A DNA stretch of 64,000 nucleotides from NCBI RefSeq assembly GCF_001854885.1, contig NZ_MDDV01000019.1, forward strand, positions 24,893-88,892. The letters run 5' to 3'. Position 1 is the stretch's first letter. Every line of letters begins with the position of its first letter. Under the pieces are notes generated by a model. The model had not been told where the DNA came from, did not search any database, and saw only the letters and a program-made list of their open reading frames with translations. This document shows positions 45,609 through 55,569 of the stretch, piece by piece. Position numbers and translations under genes: made by a program. Source of the DNA: Ensifer sp. LCM 4579. Lineage in GTDB: Bacteria > Pseudomonadota > Alphaproteobacteria > Rhizobiales > Rhizobiaceae.

Positions 45609-46304
45609 CTAGCGCAGCATCGCTGCGCTTCCTCGCTCCCCTAGCCTTTTGGACCATTCATCTGCCAACCTCTCGAGCTGTTCTCGCCCCTGTGGAGTGT
45701 TGGACTTTGAGTAGAGGTCGAAGACGCGGTCCCATTCTGCCCGCGCCTCGTCAGGAAACACTGCTACGGACTGAACCAGGTACATGCCCATGAAGGAAGT
45801 CTTCGCGATAGCTTGCGCCCAGTAATTTTCATTTCTTAGCCCCACGGCGAGAAGGCGGAGTGGCACCATGTGCGTGATGGCAAAGAGCAAATACAGAAGT
45901 AGCTCACCGATAAAACCGGATAGACTGCCCCCAAGCACAAAGACGATCGAGGTAACGACGATCACATAGCCGAGAAGCTCATAGGTCCAGAGCGAAGCAA
46001 CGCTCGCGGGGGCCGCAACAGTGTAGGGGACGGAAAGGACTGAACCCAACGCAATCTCTACGGTCTGCGGGAACAGCAAGTATGCCGCGAAAATCAACGC
46101 GCCCGCGGCGGCCAGGCGCAGGATCACGCCAGTCGCGAAGCCGATGACGTTCACTATCAGAGCCAGGCCATTGGCCATCTGCAAGCTGAGCGAGCTAGTT
46201 TTAGCAATCCCGTCCGCCCAGATGCGAAGAAGAATGGGTTCTACAAGCACCCAGTACGGATTGCTTTCTCCAGCAATGGTGTACCGAAATCCCCGTCTTT
46301 CCAT
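45609..46304 (-). CDS. Hypothetical membrane protein in an accessory cassette
   Basis: 231 aa; family not recognised. A polar N terminus (MERRGFRYTIAGESNPYWVLVEPILLRIWAD) is followed by three to four membrane segments (GLALIVNVIGFATGVILRLAAAGALIFAAYLLF; LLGYVIVVTSIVFVLGG; LLLYLLFAITHMVPL), then a charged cytoplasmic-like tail with EARAEWDRVFDLY. Base composition is lower in GC than the flanking transporter genes and it is opposite in strand, so it looks acquired. It is bracketed by 14-base inverted repeats. Confidence 0.65.
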   Translation of the reverse strand: MERRGFRYTIAGESNPYWVLVEPILLRIWADGIAKTSSLSLQMANGLALIVNVIGFATGVILRLAAAGALIFAAYLLFPQTVEIALGSVLSVPYTVAAPASVASLWTYELLGYVIVVTSIVFVLGGSLSGFIGELLLYLLFAITHMVPLRLLAVGLRNENYWAQAIAKTSFMGMYLVQSVAVFPDEARAEWDRVFDLYSKSNTPQGREQLERLADEWSKRLGERGSAAMLR

Positions 46305-46593
46305 GACGATGATCCTCCCCCTCCTGAGAGGCTCTAAACGATGCCCTCGAACAACTTACGCCAGAAGGGAGAAGCGCACTATGGTTGGTATCCAAATCGG
46401 CCTCGTCCGGCCCGAGGACGTTCATTTTCGGGAAGGCTGCTTTCCACCCTGAGCGGGCTTGCGACTCCGGTACCAAGCGTCAGACCTTGAACACTAGCAG
46501 TTCCTATCATCGAGACTTGGTATAAGCTCGCAGAAAGAGCGTTGCCCGATTCCCGGCAACGCTCGCCGGCTTTCGTGTCGAGCGGACGAGTTT
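46305..46593. other. Intergenic region with the right arm of the inverted repeat
   Basis: About 290 bases lie between the membrane-protein gene and the YehY-like permease. It contains GGTACCAAGCGTCA at 46469-46482. I see no gene and no clear promoter for the downstream permease operon, which may have been created or lost by the insertion. Confidence 0.45.
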
Positions 46594-47796
46594 ATGGCGA
46601 TCGATACAATTCCCGAAACAGATCAGCGCAGGGCCCTGCCTTTCGATAAGCTCGGCGTGATCATTGCGGCTCTCGCGGTCTACGGCGCTTTCCTCGCTCC
46701 CTTCGCAACCTTCCGCGCCAACCGCATCGTACAGGGCGAAACGAGGGCGATCCTCGAGGCTTTGCCGCCATTGCTCGGCTACGGGTTGCTTTCCGTCCTG
46801 TTTGCCGGCGCCGCGATTGCGCTCCTGAAGACACCAGCGGCCGTTCGCATGGCCGCTGCGGTTGCGGTTCTGCTTGCGCTCGCACTTCTCATCGGGACCG
46901 CCGCCGACCACCTGATGCCGGCGGACAATGCCTATGCCCGCATTTCGCCGGCCTCCGGCTTCTGGATCCTGATCTTCGCCTTCGCGCTGCTTATCGCCGA
47001 TGCGCTGACGCGGCTCGCCCCGGGGCCGGGTATCCGGCTCCTTTTCCTTGCCGCGGTCCTGGCGCTCATCGGTGCAATGCTGGTGACCGGCCGCTGGGAC
47101 GGGCTCTCGATCCTCAAGGAATATGCAAGCCGCGCCGATACGTTCTGGGCGGAGGCAGGCCGACATCTGACGCTGGCGCTCGGCTCGCTTGCTGCCGCGG
47201 CTGTCGTCGGGCTGCCGCTCGGCATTCTCTGCCATCGCGTCGATCGCCTGCGCAACGCTGTTTTGAGCGTGCTCAACGCGATCCAGACGATCCCGTCGAT
47301 CGCCCTTTTCGGCATCCTGATCGGTCCGCTCGGCTGGATTGCCGCCCATGTCCCGGGGGCGATGGCGATCGGGGTGCGCGGCATCGGCTTCGCTCCGGCT
47401 TTCGTCGCGCTGTTTCTCTATTCCCTTCTTCCCATGGTCGCCAATACGGTCGTCGGTCTCGCCGGCGTGCCGCGCGCCGCCAATGACGCCGCACGCGGCA
47501 TCGGCATGACCGACCGGCAGCGGCTCGTCGCGATCGAATTGCCGCTGGCCTTTCCGGTGATTCTCGCCGGAATCCGCATCGTGCTCGTGCAGAATATCGG
47601 CCTTGCGACGATCGCCGCCCTCATCGGCGGCGGCGGCTTCGGCGTTTTCGTCTTCCAGGGCATCGGCCAGACGGCGATGGATCTCGTATTGCTCGGTGCG
47701 GCCCCGACCGTGCTTCTGGCCTTTGTGGCGGCGATCGTCCTCGATTGCCTGATCGAAATGATCGCCGCGGATCGCGGCCGGAGCCAGGCGCCATGA
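46594..47796 (+). CDS. yehY: Osmoprotectant ABC transporter permease, YehY type
   Basis: 400 aa. An N-terminal block of hydrophobic helices unique to this subfamily (about residues 1-175) precedes the BPD_transp_1 permease domain (HLTLALGSLAAAAVVGLPLGI, QTIPSIALFGILIGPLG, the EAA-like loop RAANDAARGIGMTDRQRLVAIELPLAFPVI). The stop overlaps the ATPase start (ATGA). Partner of the YehW-like permease downstream. Confidence 0.88.
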   Translation: MAIDTIPETDQRRALPFDKLGVIIAALAVYGAFLAPFATFRANRIVQGETRAILEALPPLLGYGLLSVLFAGAAIALLKTPAAVRMAAAVAVLLALALLIGTAADHLMPADNAYARISPASGFWILIFAFALLIADALTRLAPGPGIRLLFLAAVLALIGAMLVTGRWDGLSILKEYASRADTFWAEAGRHLTLALGSLAAAAVVGLPLGILCHRVDRLRNAVLSVLNAIQTIPSIALFGILIGPLGWIAAHVPGAMAIGVRGIGFAPAFVALFLYSLLPMVANTVVGLAGVPRAANDAARGIGMTDRQRLVAIELPLAFPVILAGIRIVLVQNIGLATIAALIGGGGFGVFVFQGIGQTAMDLVLLGAAPTVLLAFVAAIVLDCLIEMIAADRGRSQAP

Positions 47797-48731
47797 TCGA
47801 ATTCGAGCATATCAGCAAATTCTACGGCGATGCCGAGGTGGTGAGCGACGTCTCGCTGGCCGTCGCACCGCACACGGTCACCGTCGTCGTCGGGACCTCC
47901 GGCTCCGGCAAGACCACGCTCATCAGAATGGTCAATCGCCTGGTCGAGCCCTCATCCGGCATGATCCGGATCGACGGCGAGGACAATCGGTCCGTGCCTG
48001 CTTTCGAGCTGCGCCGCCGCATCGGCTATGCAATCCAGGGCCACGGCCTCTTTCCGCACCGGACGGTCGCGCAGAACATCGCCACGGTCCCGACGCTTAT
48101 CGGTTGGAAGAAGGCGCGGATCAAGGCCAAGGTCGAGGAACTGCTGGAGCTCTTCCAGCTCGACCCGGACTTCTACGGCGCGCGATATCCGCACGAACTC
48201 TCCGGCGGGCAGCAGCAAAGGGTCGGCGTCGCGCGGGCGCTGGCAGCCGAGCCCAACCTGCTGTTGATGGATGAGCCCTTCGGCGCGCTCGACCCGATCA
48301 TCCGCGCCAAGGCGCAGGACGATCTGCTGGCGATCCAGAAGCATTTCGGCACGACGATCATCCTGGTGACGCACGACATGGAGGAGGCTTTCCGTCTCGC
48401 CGACAGGATCGCGGTCATGGACAAGGGTGAGGTCGTGCAATATGCGTCGCCGGCCGAGATGCTGGTCCGCCCAGCGACGCCCTTTGTCGAGGCGATGATC
48501 GGTGCCAGCGAACGGCCCTTCCGCCTGCTTGCGGTCGAGACGGCCGGCGATGCGGTCGAGCCCGGTCACGCCGAGGGCGAGCCGATCCCGGCGACACTCA
48601 ACCAGCGCGATGCGCTTTCCGAGCTCCTTTGGTCCGGCCGTGCCGCGCTGCCGGTCGCCGCAGCGGATGGCAGGATTATCGGCAGGGTCAGTCTCGAAAG
48701 TCTGGTCCGGCGCGCGGCGAGGCCGGCGTGA
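47793..48731 (+). CDS. yehX: Osmoprotectant ABC transporter ATP-binding protein, YehX/ProV-like
   Basis: 312 aa. Walker A GTSGSGKTT, Q-loop region IGYAIQGHGLFPHRT, signature LSGGQQQRVGVARAL, Walker B LLLMDEPFGALDP. The C-terminal extension has a CBS-like remnant (GRAALPVAAADGRIIGRVSLESL). The ATG at 47793 is coupled to the permease stop, and the gene ends overlapping the next permease by one base. Confidence 0.92.
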   Translation: MIEFEHISKFYGDAEVVSDVSLAVAPHTVTVVVGTSGSGKTTLIRMVNRLVEPSSGMIRIDGEDNRSVPAFELRRRIGYAIQGHGLFPHRTVAQNIATVPTLIGWKKARIKAKVEELLELFQLDPDFYGARYPHELSGGQQQRVGVARALAAEPNLLLMDEPFGALDPIIRAKAQDDLLAIQKHFGTTIILVTHDMEEAFRLADRIAVMDKGEVVQYASPAEMLVRPATPFVEAMIGASERPFRLLAVETAGDAVEPGHAEGEPIPATLNQRDALSELLWSGRAALPVAAADGRIIGRVSLESLVRRAARPA

Positions 48732-49468
48732 TGATTTCCCCCGCCAAACTCCTGCGGCTCGGCGTCGCCGTCATTCTGCTGGCATTTCTGCTGCAGCCCG
48801 GCTGGTTCGAACCGCTGCTGAAGCCGCTGGTTCAGGAAAACGCGCCGGCGATCTACAATCGCGGCAGCCTCCTCTGGCTGACGGCCCTGCATCTGAGGAC
48901 CGTGCTCATCGCGACGCTCGCCGCCATCATTGTCGCCGTGTCGCTGGCGATCCTCGTCACGCGCGAGGCAGGGGCGGAGTTCCTGCCGTTGTCGCGCAGC
49001 CTCGTGAATATCGGCCAGACCTTCCCGCCGGTGGCGGTCCTGGCGCTCTCGGTTCCGATCTTCGGTTTCGGCGAGAAGCCGACGCTGATCGCCCTTTTTC
49101 TCTACGGCCTGCTGCCGATCTTCGAGAATGCCCTGACCGGGCTGACGACCCTGCCGCCGGCAGTGATCGAGGCGGCGCGCGGCGCCGGCATGACCGAGCG
49201 CCAGCGCCTGCTGAGGGTCGAACTTCCGCTGGCGTTGCCGGTGATCCTGACCGGCGTCCGGCTGTCCGTCGTAATCAGCCTTGCCACCGCAACGATCGGC
49301 TCGACGGTCGCGGCAAAGACGCTCGGCGAAGTCATCATTGCCGGACTGCAGGCGAACAATCTCGCCTTCGTGCTGCAGGGAGGGCTTATTGTGGCAGCCC
49401 TTGCCGTGCTCATCCACGATGCGCTTCAGGCCCTGGAGCGTGCACTCGCGCAGCGCTCCCACGTCTGA
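48731..49468 (+). CDS. yehW: Osmoprotectant ABC transporter permease, YehW type
   Basis: 245 aa, one BPD_transp_1 domain (TVLIATLAAIIVAVSLAILVTRE, GQTFPPVAVLALSVPIFGFG, EAARGAGMTERQRLLRVELPLALPVILTGV). The ATG at 48731 overlaps the ATPase stop (TGATG). It completes a two-permease, one-ATPase, one-binding-protein importer. Confidence 0.9.
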   Translation: MISPAKLLRLGVAVILLAFLLQPGWFEPLLKPLVQENAPAIYNRGSLLWLTALHLRTVLIATLAAIIVAVSLAILVTREAGAEFLPLSRSLVNIGQTFPPVAVLALSVPIFGFGEKPTLIALFLYGLLPIFENALTGLTTLPPAVIEAARGAGMTERQRLLRVELPLALPVILTGVRLSVVISLATATIGSTVAAKTLGEVIIAGLQANNLAFVLQGGLIVAALAVLIHDALQALERALAQRSHV

Positions 49469-49601
49469 AGCACCACGGATCGGGGGATCCCATTCACAGC
49501 AAGATCAGCGTTTCCTGCCGATCCTCAAATCGGATGCACGCCGCTCCGTATGAAAACGAATTTCACTACTTCGTCGATTTTATGATTTTCGATTGACGGA
49601 A

Positions 49602-49617
49602 TGGAATTTGTATCCCA
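49602..49617. promoter_or_regulatory. Candidate RpiR operator upstream of the Gfo/Idh operon
   Basis: TGGAATTTGTATCCCA is an imperfect palindrome 37 bases before the Gfo/Idh gene, in an AT-rich promoter patch. It resembles TGAAATTGTTTTCA at 58573-58586 in the rpiR divergent region (shared G-R-A-A-T-T...T-Y-C pattern). Confidence 0.45.
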
Positions 49618-49653
49618 GTCTAAGAAAATAAATTACGAAAAGACGGGGGCAGC

Positions 49654-50814
49654 ATGAAGGTCGGAATAATCGGACTCGGGTTCCGTCTCGGTTACCTCGG
49701 CTATGTCTTCCGGGCGATCGATGAGAGCTTCGAGATCGCCGGTTATGTCGATCCCGCCCCTGCGGGACTTGCGGGTCTCGAGGAGAAGGGCATTTCCGCC
49801 GGCAAGGCCTACGCCACTCCCGAGGACCTGATCGCCAGCGAGAAGCTCGATCTCCTGATGATCGGCTCTCCGAACCACCTGCATCTCGGCCATATCCGCA
49901 TCGGCCTCGAGGCCGGCCTCAAGGTCTTTTGCGAGAAACCGATCGTCAGCACGGTGGAGCAGAGCCTCGAGCTTGCGGCGCTGCTGGCGAAATACGGCCA
50001 TGACCGGCTGATGGTTGGCCTCGTGCTGCGCTACGCGCCGATGTATCGCGACCTTCGTGCCGCGCAGTCCGCCGGCTCGCTAGGCGAGATCGTCTCGATC
50101 GAAGCGTGCGAGCATATTGAGCCCTATCATGGTGCGTTCTTCATGCGCGACTGGCGGCGCTACGGGCGCTATTCGGGCAGTTTCATGCTGGAGAAATGCT
50201 GCCACGACCTCGATCTCTATAACGGCGTGGTCGGTGTCCGGCCGGAGCGCGTCGCAAGCTTTGGCGGTCGCAAGAGCTTCGTGCCCGCCAACGACCCCGC
50301 CCGCGAAGGCGTCAACGACCTGCAGCTCTTTCATCGCAAGCCGAGCGGCTGGCTCGGCTCCGACAGGGTCTTCGACAGCGACGGCGACATCATCGACTAC
50401 CAGGTCGCAATCGTCGAATATGCCAACGGCGTCGCCATGAATTTCCACACCAACCTGAACGTGCCGGACCAGTTCCGCCGTTTCTGCGTCATCGGTTCTC
50501 GCGGCATGGCGGAGGGTGATTTCATCCGCGGCTATCTCGACGTGCACGAGGCGCTTTCGGGCAAGAAGATCGTCGAGAAGCGCTACGCCAAGGAGACGGA
50601 GCTCTCGCAGCATTACGGCGCAGACGAGCAGATGGCGGCCGAAATCATCGCCCATGTGCGGGATGGGGGGCCGCTGCCGGTTTCGCCGCTCGATGCACTG
50701 GAAGCGGGCGTTCTGGCGCTTTCCATGGATGAAGCGCGAGCGTGGCGCACGGTCGTTGACCTGAGACCGCTCTGGGATCGCTTCGACGAAGCCCTGCACG
50801 CTCGCGCGGCCTGA
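49654..50814 (+). CDS. Gfo/Idh/MocA-family sugar oxidoreductase
   Basis: 386 aa. Rossmann NAD(P) domain with GIIGLGFRLGYLGYVFRA at the N terminus and the signature E-K-P in KVFCEKPIVS, then a C-terminal alpha/beta domain with the likely catalytic His in LEKCCHDLDLYNG. It oxidises or reduces a sugar ring carbon. It is the first gene of a transporter operon and is 14 bases from the first permease gene, so it probably acts early on the imported sugar. Confidence 0.9.
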   Translation: MKVGIIGLGFRLGYLGYVFRAIDESFEIAGYVDPAPAGLAGLEEKGISAGKAYATPEDLIASEKLDLLMIGSPNHLHLGHIRIGLEAGLKVFCEKPIVSTVEQSLELAALLAKYGHDRLMVGLVLRYAPMYRDLRAAQSAGSLGEIVSIEACEHIEPYHGAFFMRDWRRYGRYSGSFMLEKCCHDLDLYNGVVGVRPERVASFGGRKSFVPANDPAREGVNDLQLFHRKPSGWLGSDRVFDSDGDIIDYQVAIVEYANGVAMNFHTNLNVPDQFRRFCVIGSRGMAEGDFIRGYLDVHEALSGKKIVEKRYAKETELSQHYGADEQMAAEIIAHVRDGGPLPVSPLDALEAGVLALSMDEARAWRTVVDLRPLWDRFDEALHARAA

Positions 50815-50828
50815 GCGGAGAAAGAGGC

Positions 50829-51713
50829 ATGAGCGTCCGCCGCAGCACCCTGATCTTCGCTTGGATCCTGCTGCTTCCGGCCGTGCTCTATGTGACGGTG
50901 ATCGTCGCCTATCCATTGTTGGATACCTTCATCCTATCGTTCACCGATGCCTCGCTGAAGAAGACGACCAACTGGGTCGGCGCTGCCAATTACGAGAAGA
51001 TCTTCAACGGCACCTTCGCCGAGGTGATCATCCGCACCTTCGTGTGGACCGCCTTCTCGGTGGCGCTCAAAATGATCATCGGCACCTTCGGCGCGGTGAT
51101 GCTGAATGCGGCCGTGCCGGGACGGGCGCTCTTCCGCGTGCTTACCATGCCGCCCTGGATCGTGCCGATGGCGATCGGCATCTTCATGTGGGGCTGGATG
51201 TATAACGGCCAGTTCGGGATGATCTCCGGCCTGCTGCAGAACTGGGGTCTGATCGATGGGCCGGTCGCCTTCCTCGCCCACGGCTCCACCGCCTTTTGGG
51301 CGACGATCGTCACCGACGTCTGGATCGGCGTGCCGATGGTGACGCTGTACATGCTCGCCTCAATGCAGGCAGTCCCGCAGGACCTCTACGAAGCGGCCTG
51401 GACCGACGGCGCGGGCCGCTTCTACCGCTTCCGCCGCATCACCCTGCCGCTCCTTGTCCCGGCGATGATCACCATGTCGATGCTGTCGCTGATCGCCACC
51501 TTCAACTCCTTCGACATCATCTGGATACTCACCCAGGGGGGGCCGAACGGCGATACGACGACGATGATCATCGACACCTATCGCACAGCAATCGGCTCGA
51601 AGAGATACGGGGAAGGGGCGGCGCGCGCCGTGCTCATCTGCATCTTCCTGTCGATCTTCTGCATCGCCTATTTCCGTGTCACCCATCGCCTCGCCTCGGA
51701 GGAGCACCGATGA
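50829..51713 (+). CDS. Sugar ABC transporter permease, MalF/UgpA type
   Basis: 294 aa, six helices, and the EAA loop YEAAWTDGAGRFYRFRRITLPLLVPAM. First of two permeases for a carbohydrate importer. It overlaps the next permease by four bases (ATGA). Confidence 0.93.
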   Translation: MSVRRSTLIFAWILLLPAVLYVTVIVAYPLLDTFILSFTDASLKKTTNWVGAANYEKIFNGTFAEVIIRTFVWTAFSVALKMIIGTFGAVMLNAAVPGRALFRVLTMPPWIVPMAIGIFMWGWMYNGQFGMISGLLQNWGLIDGPVAFLAHGSTAFWATIVTDVWIGVPMVTLYMLASMQAVPQDLYEAAWTDGAGRFYRFRRITLPLLVPAMITMSMLSLIATFNSFDIIWILTQGGPNGDTTTMIIDTYRTAIGSKRYGEGAARAVLICIFLSIFCIAYFRVTHRLASEEHR

Positions 51714-52567
51714 GCCAACCGACCATGATCCACCGCTATCGCTGGTACGAGCTCGTCGGTATCTATGCGGGGCTTCTCCTCTTCCTGACCTTCATCCTCG
51801 CGCCATTCGTCGAAGGGTTTCTGGTGTCGCTGAAGCCGCTCGCGCTGCTGTTTTCGTCGCCCTATCGGTTTTGGCCGGAAAACGGCTCCCTCGCGGCCTA
51901 TCGCACGATGTGGGTGAGCGTGCCGGGCTTTGCCCGTTATATCTTCAATTCTTTCTTCATCTCCACGATTATCACGGCCGCGGTGCTCCTGCTGGTGGTG
52001 CCGTCGGCCTATGCCTTCGCCCGCTTCAAATTCCGCGGCAGCGGCGCCCTGCTGGCGGCCTTCCTCGCGGTCAACATGTTCTCGGGCGCCGTGCTCCTGA
52101 TCCCGCTTTTCCGGCTGATGCGCAGTTTCGGCGTGCTCAACACCTATTTCGCCATGATCGTGCCGGGCGTCGCCTTTCTCATCCCTTCGGCTATCTGGCT
52201 CTTGCGCACCTATATGATGCGCATCCCGCGCGAACTCGACGAGGCCGCCTTCGTCGACGGGGCCAGCCATTTCTACACCCTGCGCCGGGTGATCCTGCCG
52301 ATCGCCATGCCGGGCATCGCGGTCGTCGCGATCACCACCTTCATCGGTTCCTACGCGCAGCAGTTCATCTTCGCGCTGACCTTCAATTCGAAGACCGAAT
52401 ACATGCCGTTGCCAATCGGTCTCTACGCCTATTTCGGCCGGCAGGAGGTCGTCTGGAACGAACTGATGGCGGCGAGCTTTGTCGGCATCGCACCGGCCGT
52501 GATCGTGATTTTCTTTCTCCAACGTTATCTCGTCAGCGGCCTGACCGCCGGCGCGGTGAAGCAATGA
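51710..52567 (+). CDS. Sugar ABC transporter permease, MalG/UgpE type
   Basis: 285 aa with about six helices and the EAA loop DEAAFVDGASHFYTLRRVILPIAMPGI. The ATG at 51710 overlaps the preceding stop; a longer frame running back into the first permease is not used. Partner permease of the same importer. Confidence 0.93.
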   Translation: MSQPTMIHRYRWYELVGIYAGLLLFLTFILAPFVEGFLVSLKPLALLFSSPYRFWPENGSLAAYRTMWVSVPGFARYIFNSFFISTIITAAVLLLVVPSAYAFARFKFRGSGALLAAFLAVNMFSGAVLLIPLFRLMRSFGVLNTYFAMIVPGVAFLIPSAIWLLRTYMMRIPRELDEAAFVDGASHFYTLRRVILPIAMPGIAVVAITTFIGSYAQQFIFALTFNSKTEYMPLPIGLYAYFGRQEVVWNELMAASFVGIAPAVIVIFFLQRYLVSGLTAGAVKQ

Positions 52568-52596
52568 GCAACCATCAAAAATGGGGAGTTCCATCA

Positions 52597-53826
52597 GTGA
52601 CCATGGCCAGTAAAGCTGTACTTCTTACGCTCGCTCTCTTCGGGTCGACCGCGCTCGGCGGCGTTGCCGCACAGGCCGCCGACCAGGAGATCACCTGGAT
52701 CTATTGCGGCGACAAGATCGATCCCATCCACGAGAAATACATCAAGGAGTGGGAAGGCCGGAATCCCGGCTGGAAGGTGCTGCCGGAAGTTGTCGGCTGG
52801 GCGCAGTGCCAAGACAAGGCGACGACGCTCGCGGCTGCCGGGACACCGGTCGCCATGGCCTATGTGGGGTCCCGCACGCTCAAGGAGTTCGCCGAGAACG
52901 ATCTGATCGTTCCGGTCCCTATGACCGAAGAGGAAAAGAAGAGCTATTACCCGAACATCGTCGACACGGTGACCTTTGGAGGCACGCAATGGGGCGTTCC
53001 GATCGCTTTCTCGACGAAGGCGCTTTATTGGAACAAGGATCTCTTCAAGCAGGCTGGCCTGGATCCTGAAACCCCGCCGAAGACCTGGGCCGAAGAAGTC
53101 GCCTTTGCCAAGCAGATCAAGGAAAAGACCGGCATCGCTGGCTACGGTCTGCCGGCCAAGACCTTCGACAACACGATGCATCAGTTCATGCACTGGGTTT
53201 ACACCAATAACGGCAAGGTGATCGATGGCGATGAGATCGTCATGGACAGCCCCGAGGTCTTGGCCGCGCTGCAGGCCTACAAGGACATCGTGCCCTATTC
53301 CGTCGAGGGGGCGACGGCCTACGAGCAGAACGAGATTCGTGCCATCTTCCTCGATGGCAAGGCTGGCATGATCCAGTCGGGCTCCGGGGCGGCTGCGCTG
53401 CTCAAGGACACGAAGATCGACTGGGGCATCGCGCCGCTGCCGCTCGGCCCTTCGGCCAAGGGGGAAGGCACGCTCCTGATCACCGACAGTCTTGCGATCT
53501 TCAAAGACACGGGCGTCGAGGATAAGGCGATCGAATTCGCCAAGTTCATTACATCTCCCGGTCCGCAGGGTGAATACGAGTTGCAGGGCGGCGCAGGGCT
53601 GACGCCGCTACGCCCGTCCCCGAAAGTTGACGAATTCGTCAAGGCCGACCCGTCCTGGAAGCCATTGATCGACGGCATCGGCTATGGTGGTCCGGAGCCG
53701 CTCTTCACCGATTACAAGGGCTTTCAGAACGCAATGATCGAGATGGTGCAGTCGGTCGTCACCGGCAAGGCGGAGCCGGCCGATGCCTTGAAGAAGGCTG
53801 CCGGCGAACTCGAACAGTACAAGTAA
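52597..53826 (+). CDS. Sugar ABC transporter substrate-binding protein (family 1)
   Basis: 409 aa from a GTG with GGGGAG 8 bases upstream; an ATG at 52564 would be coupled to the permease stop and add 11 residues. Signal peptide [25 protein letters not shown]. The mature region has the family pattern ([62 protein letters not shown]). It captures an oligosaccharide or sugar derivative in the periplasm. The order permease-permease-binding protein-ATPase is less common than binding protein first. Confidence 0.92.
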   Translation: MTMASKAVLLTLALFGSTALGGVAAQAADQEITWIYCGDKIDPIHEKYIKEWEGRNPGWKVLPEVVGWAQCQDKATTLAAAGTPVAMAYVGSRTLKEFAENDLIVPVPMTEEEKKSYYPNIVDTVTFGGTQWGVPIAFSTKALYWNKDLFKQAGLDPETPPKTWAEEVAFAKQIKEKTGIAGYGLPAKTFDNTMHQFMHWVYTNNGKVIDGDEIVMDSPEVLAALQAYKDIVPYSVEGATAYEQNEIRAIFLDGKAGMIQSGSGAAALLKDTKIDWGIAPLPLGPSAKGEGTLLITDSLAIFKDTGVEDKAIEFAKFITSPGPQGEYELQGGAGLTPLRPSPKVDEFVKADPSWKPLIDGIGYGGPEPLFTDYKGFQNAMIEMVQSVVTGKAEPADALKKAAGELEQYK

Positions 53827-53835
53827 GCCCATCGG

Positions 53836-53860
53836 GGACCGCGGGTTCTTCCCGCGGTCC
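53836..53860 (+). terminator. Strong hairpin between binding-protein and ATPase genes
   Basis: Perfect 10-base GC-rich arms GGACCGCGGG / CCCGCGGTCC enclose a TTCTT loop and are followed by TTCCT. It lies in the gap after the binding-protein gene. Partial terminator or mRNA stabiliser. Confidence 0.7.
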
Positions 53861-53899
53861 TTCCTATTCGGAAGCGCCGCGGCGGCTGGAGACAGAGTT

Positions 53900-55033
<1,134 letters not shown>

Positions 55034-55034
55034 C

Positions 55035-55535
55035 ATGGCCGCCGGCATCCGGCTGCTCGGCCCCGACGACATCGAAGTCTTCCGGCGTATCCGGCTGGAG
55101 GCACTGCGTGTCGAGCCCGATTGCTTTGCCAGCAGCGCCGAAGACTGGGAGAAGTTGAGCGACGACGAGTGGCGGCGGCGACTGGTCGACGGTTCCGTAT
55201 TCGTCGGTTTTCGAGGCGAGGATCCGGTCGGCATCATGGGCTTGCTGCACGAACGGGCGAAGAAGATGGCGCATCGCGCAACGCTGGTGATGGTCTATGT
55301 GCGCCAGGACTCGCGCAGGACGGGGCTCGCGACCAGCCTCCTCGAGACCGTGACCGATCACGCGCTCGCCCAGGGAATCCGCCAATTGGAACTGACGGTC
55401 AGCGCCGAGAATCCGAAGGCGATCGGCTTCTACCGCCGGAACGGCTTTGCACAGATCGGCTGCATTCCCGGCGGCTGCATCCGCAACGGCCGGGAAGTCG
55501 ATGACATCCTCATGGCCCGACGCATCGTGGCGTGA
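55035..55535 (+). CDS. GNAT-family N-acetyltransferase
   Basis: 166 aa. Acetyl-CoA binding loop in VYVRQDSRRTGLATSLL (the R/Q-x-x-G-x-G/A pattern) and a late NPKAIGFYRRNGFAQIG motif. It follows the ATPase gene by one base, so it is co-transcribed with the importer and may acetylate an amino sugar or amine intermediate. Acceptor unknown. Confidence 0.87.
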   Translation: MAAGIRLLGPDDIEVFRRIRLEALRVEPDCFASSAEDWEKLSDDEWRRRLVDGSVFVGFRGEDPVGIMGLLHERAKKMAHRATLVMVYVRQDSRRTGLATSLLETVTDHALAQGIRQLELTVSAENPKAIGFYRRNGFAQIGCIPGGCIRNGREVDDILMARRIVA

Positions 55536-55569
55536 GTCAAGCTGAACTGCTTGCGTTCGCGGCGGTCGC

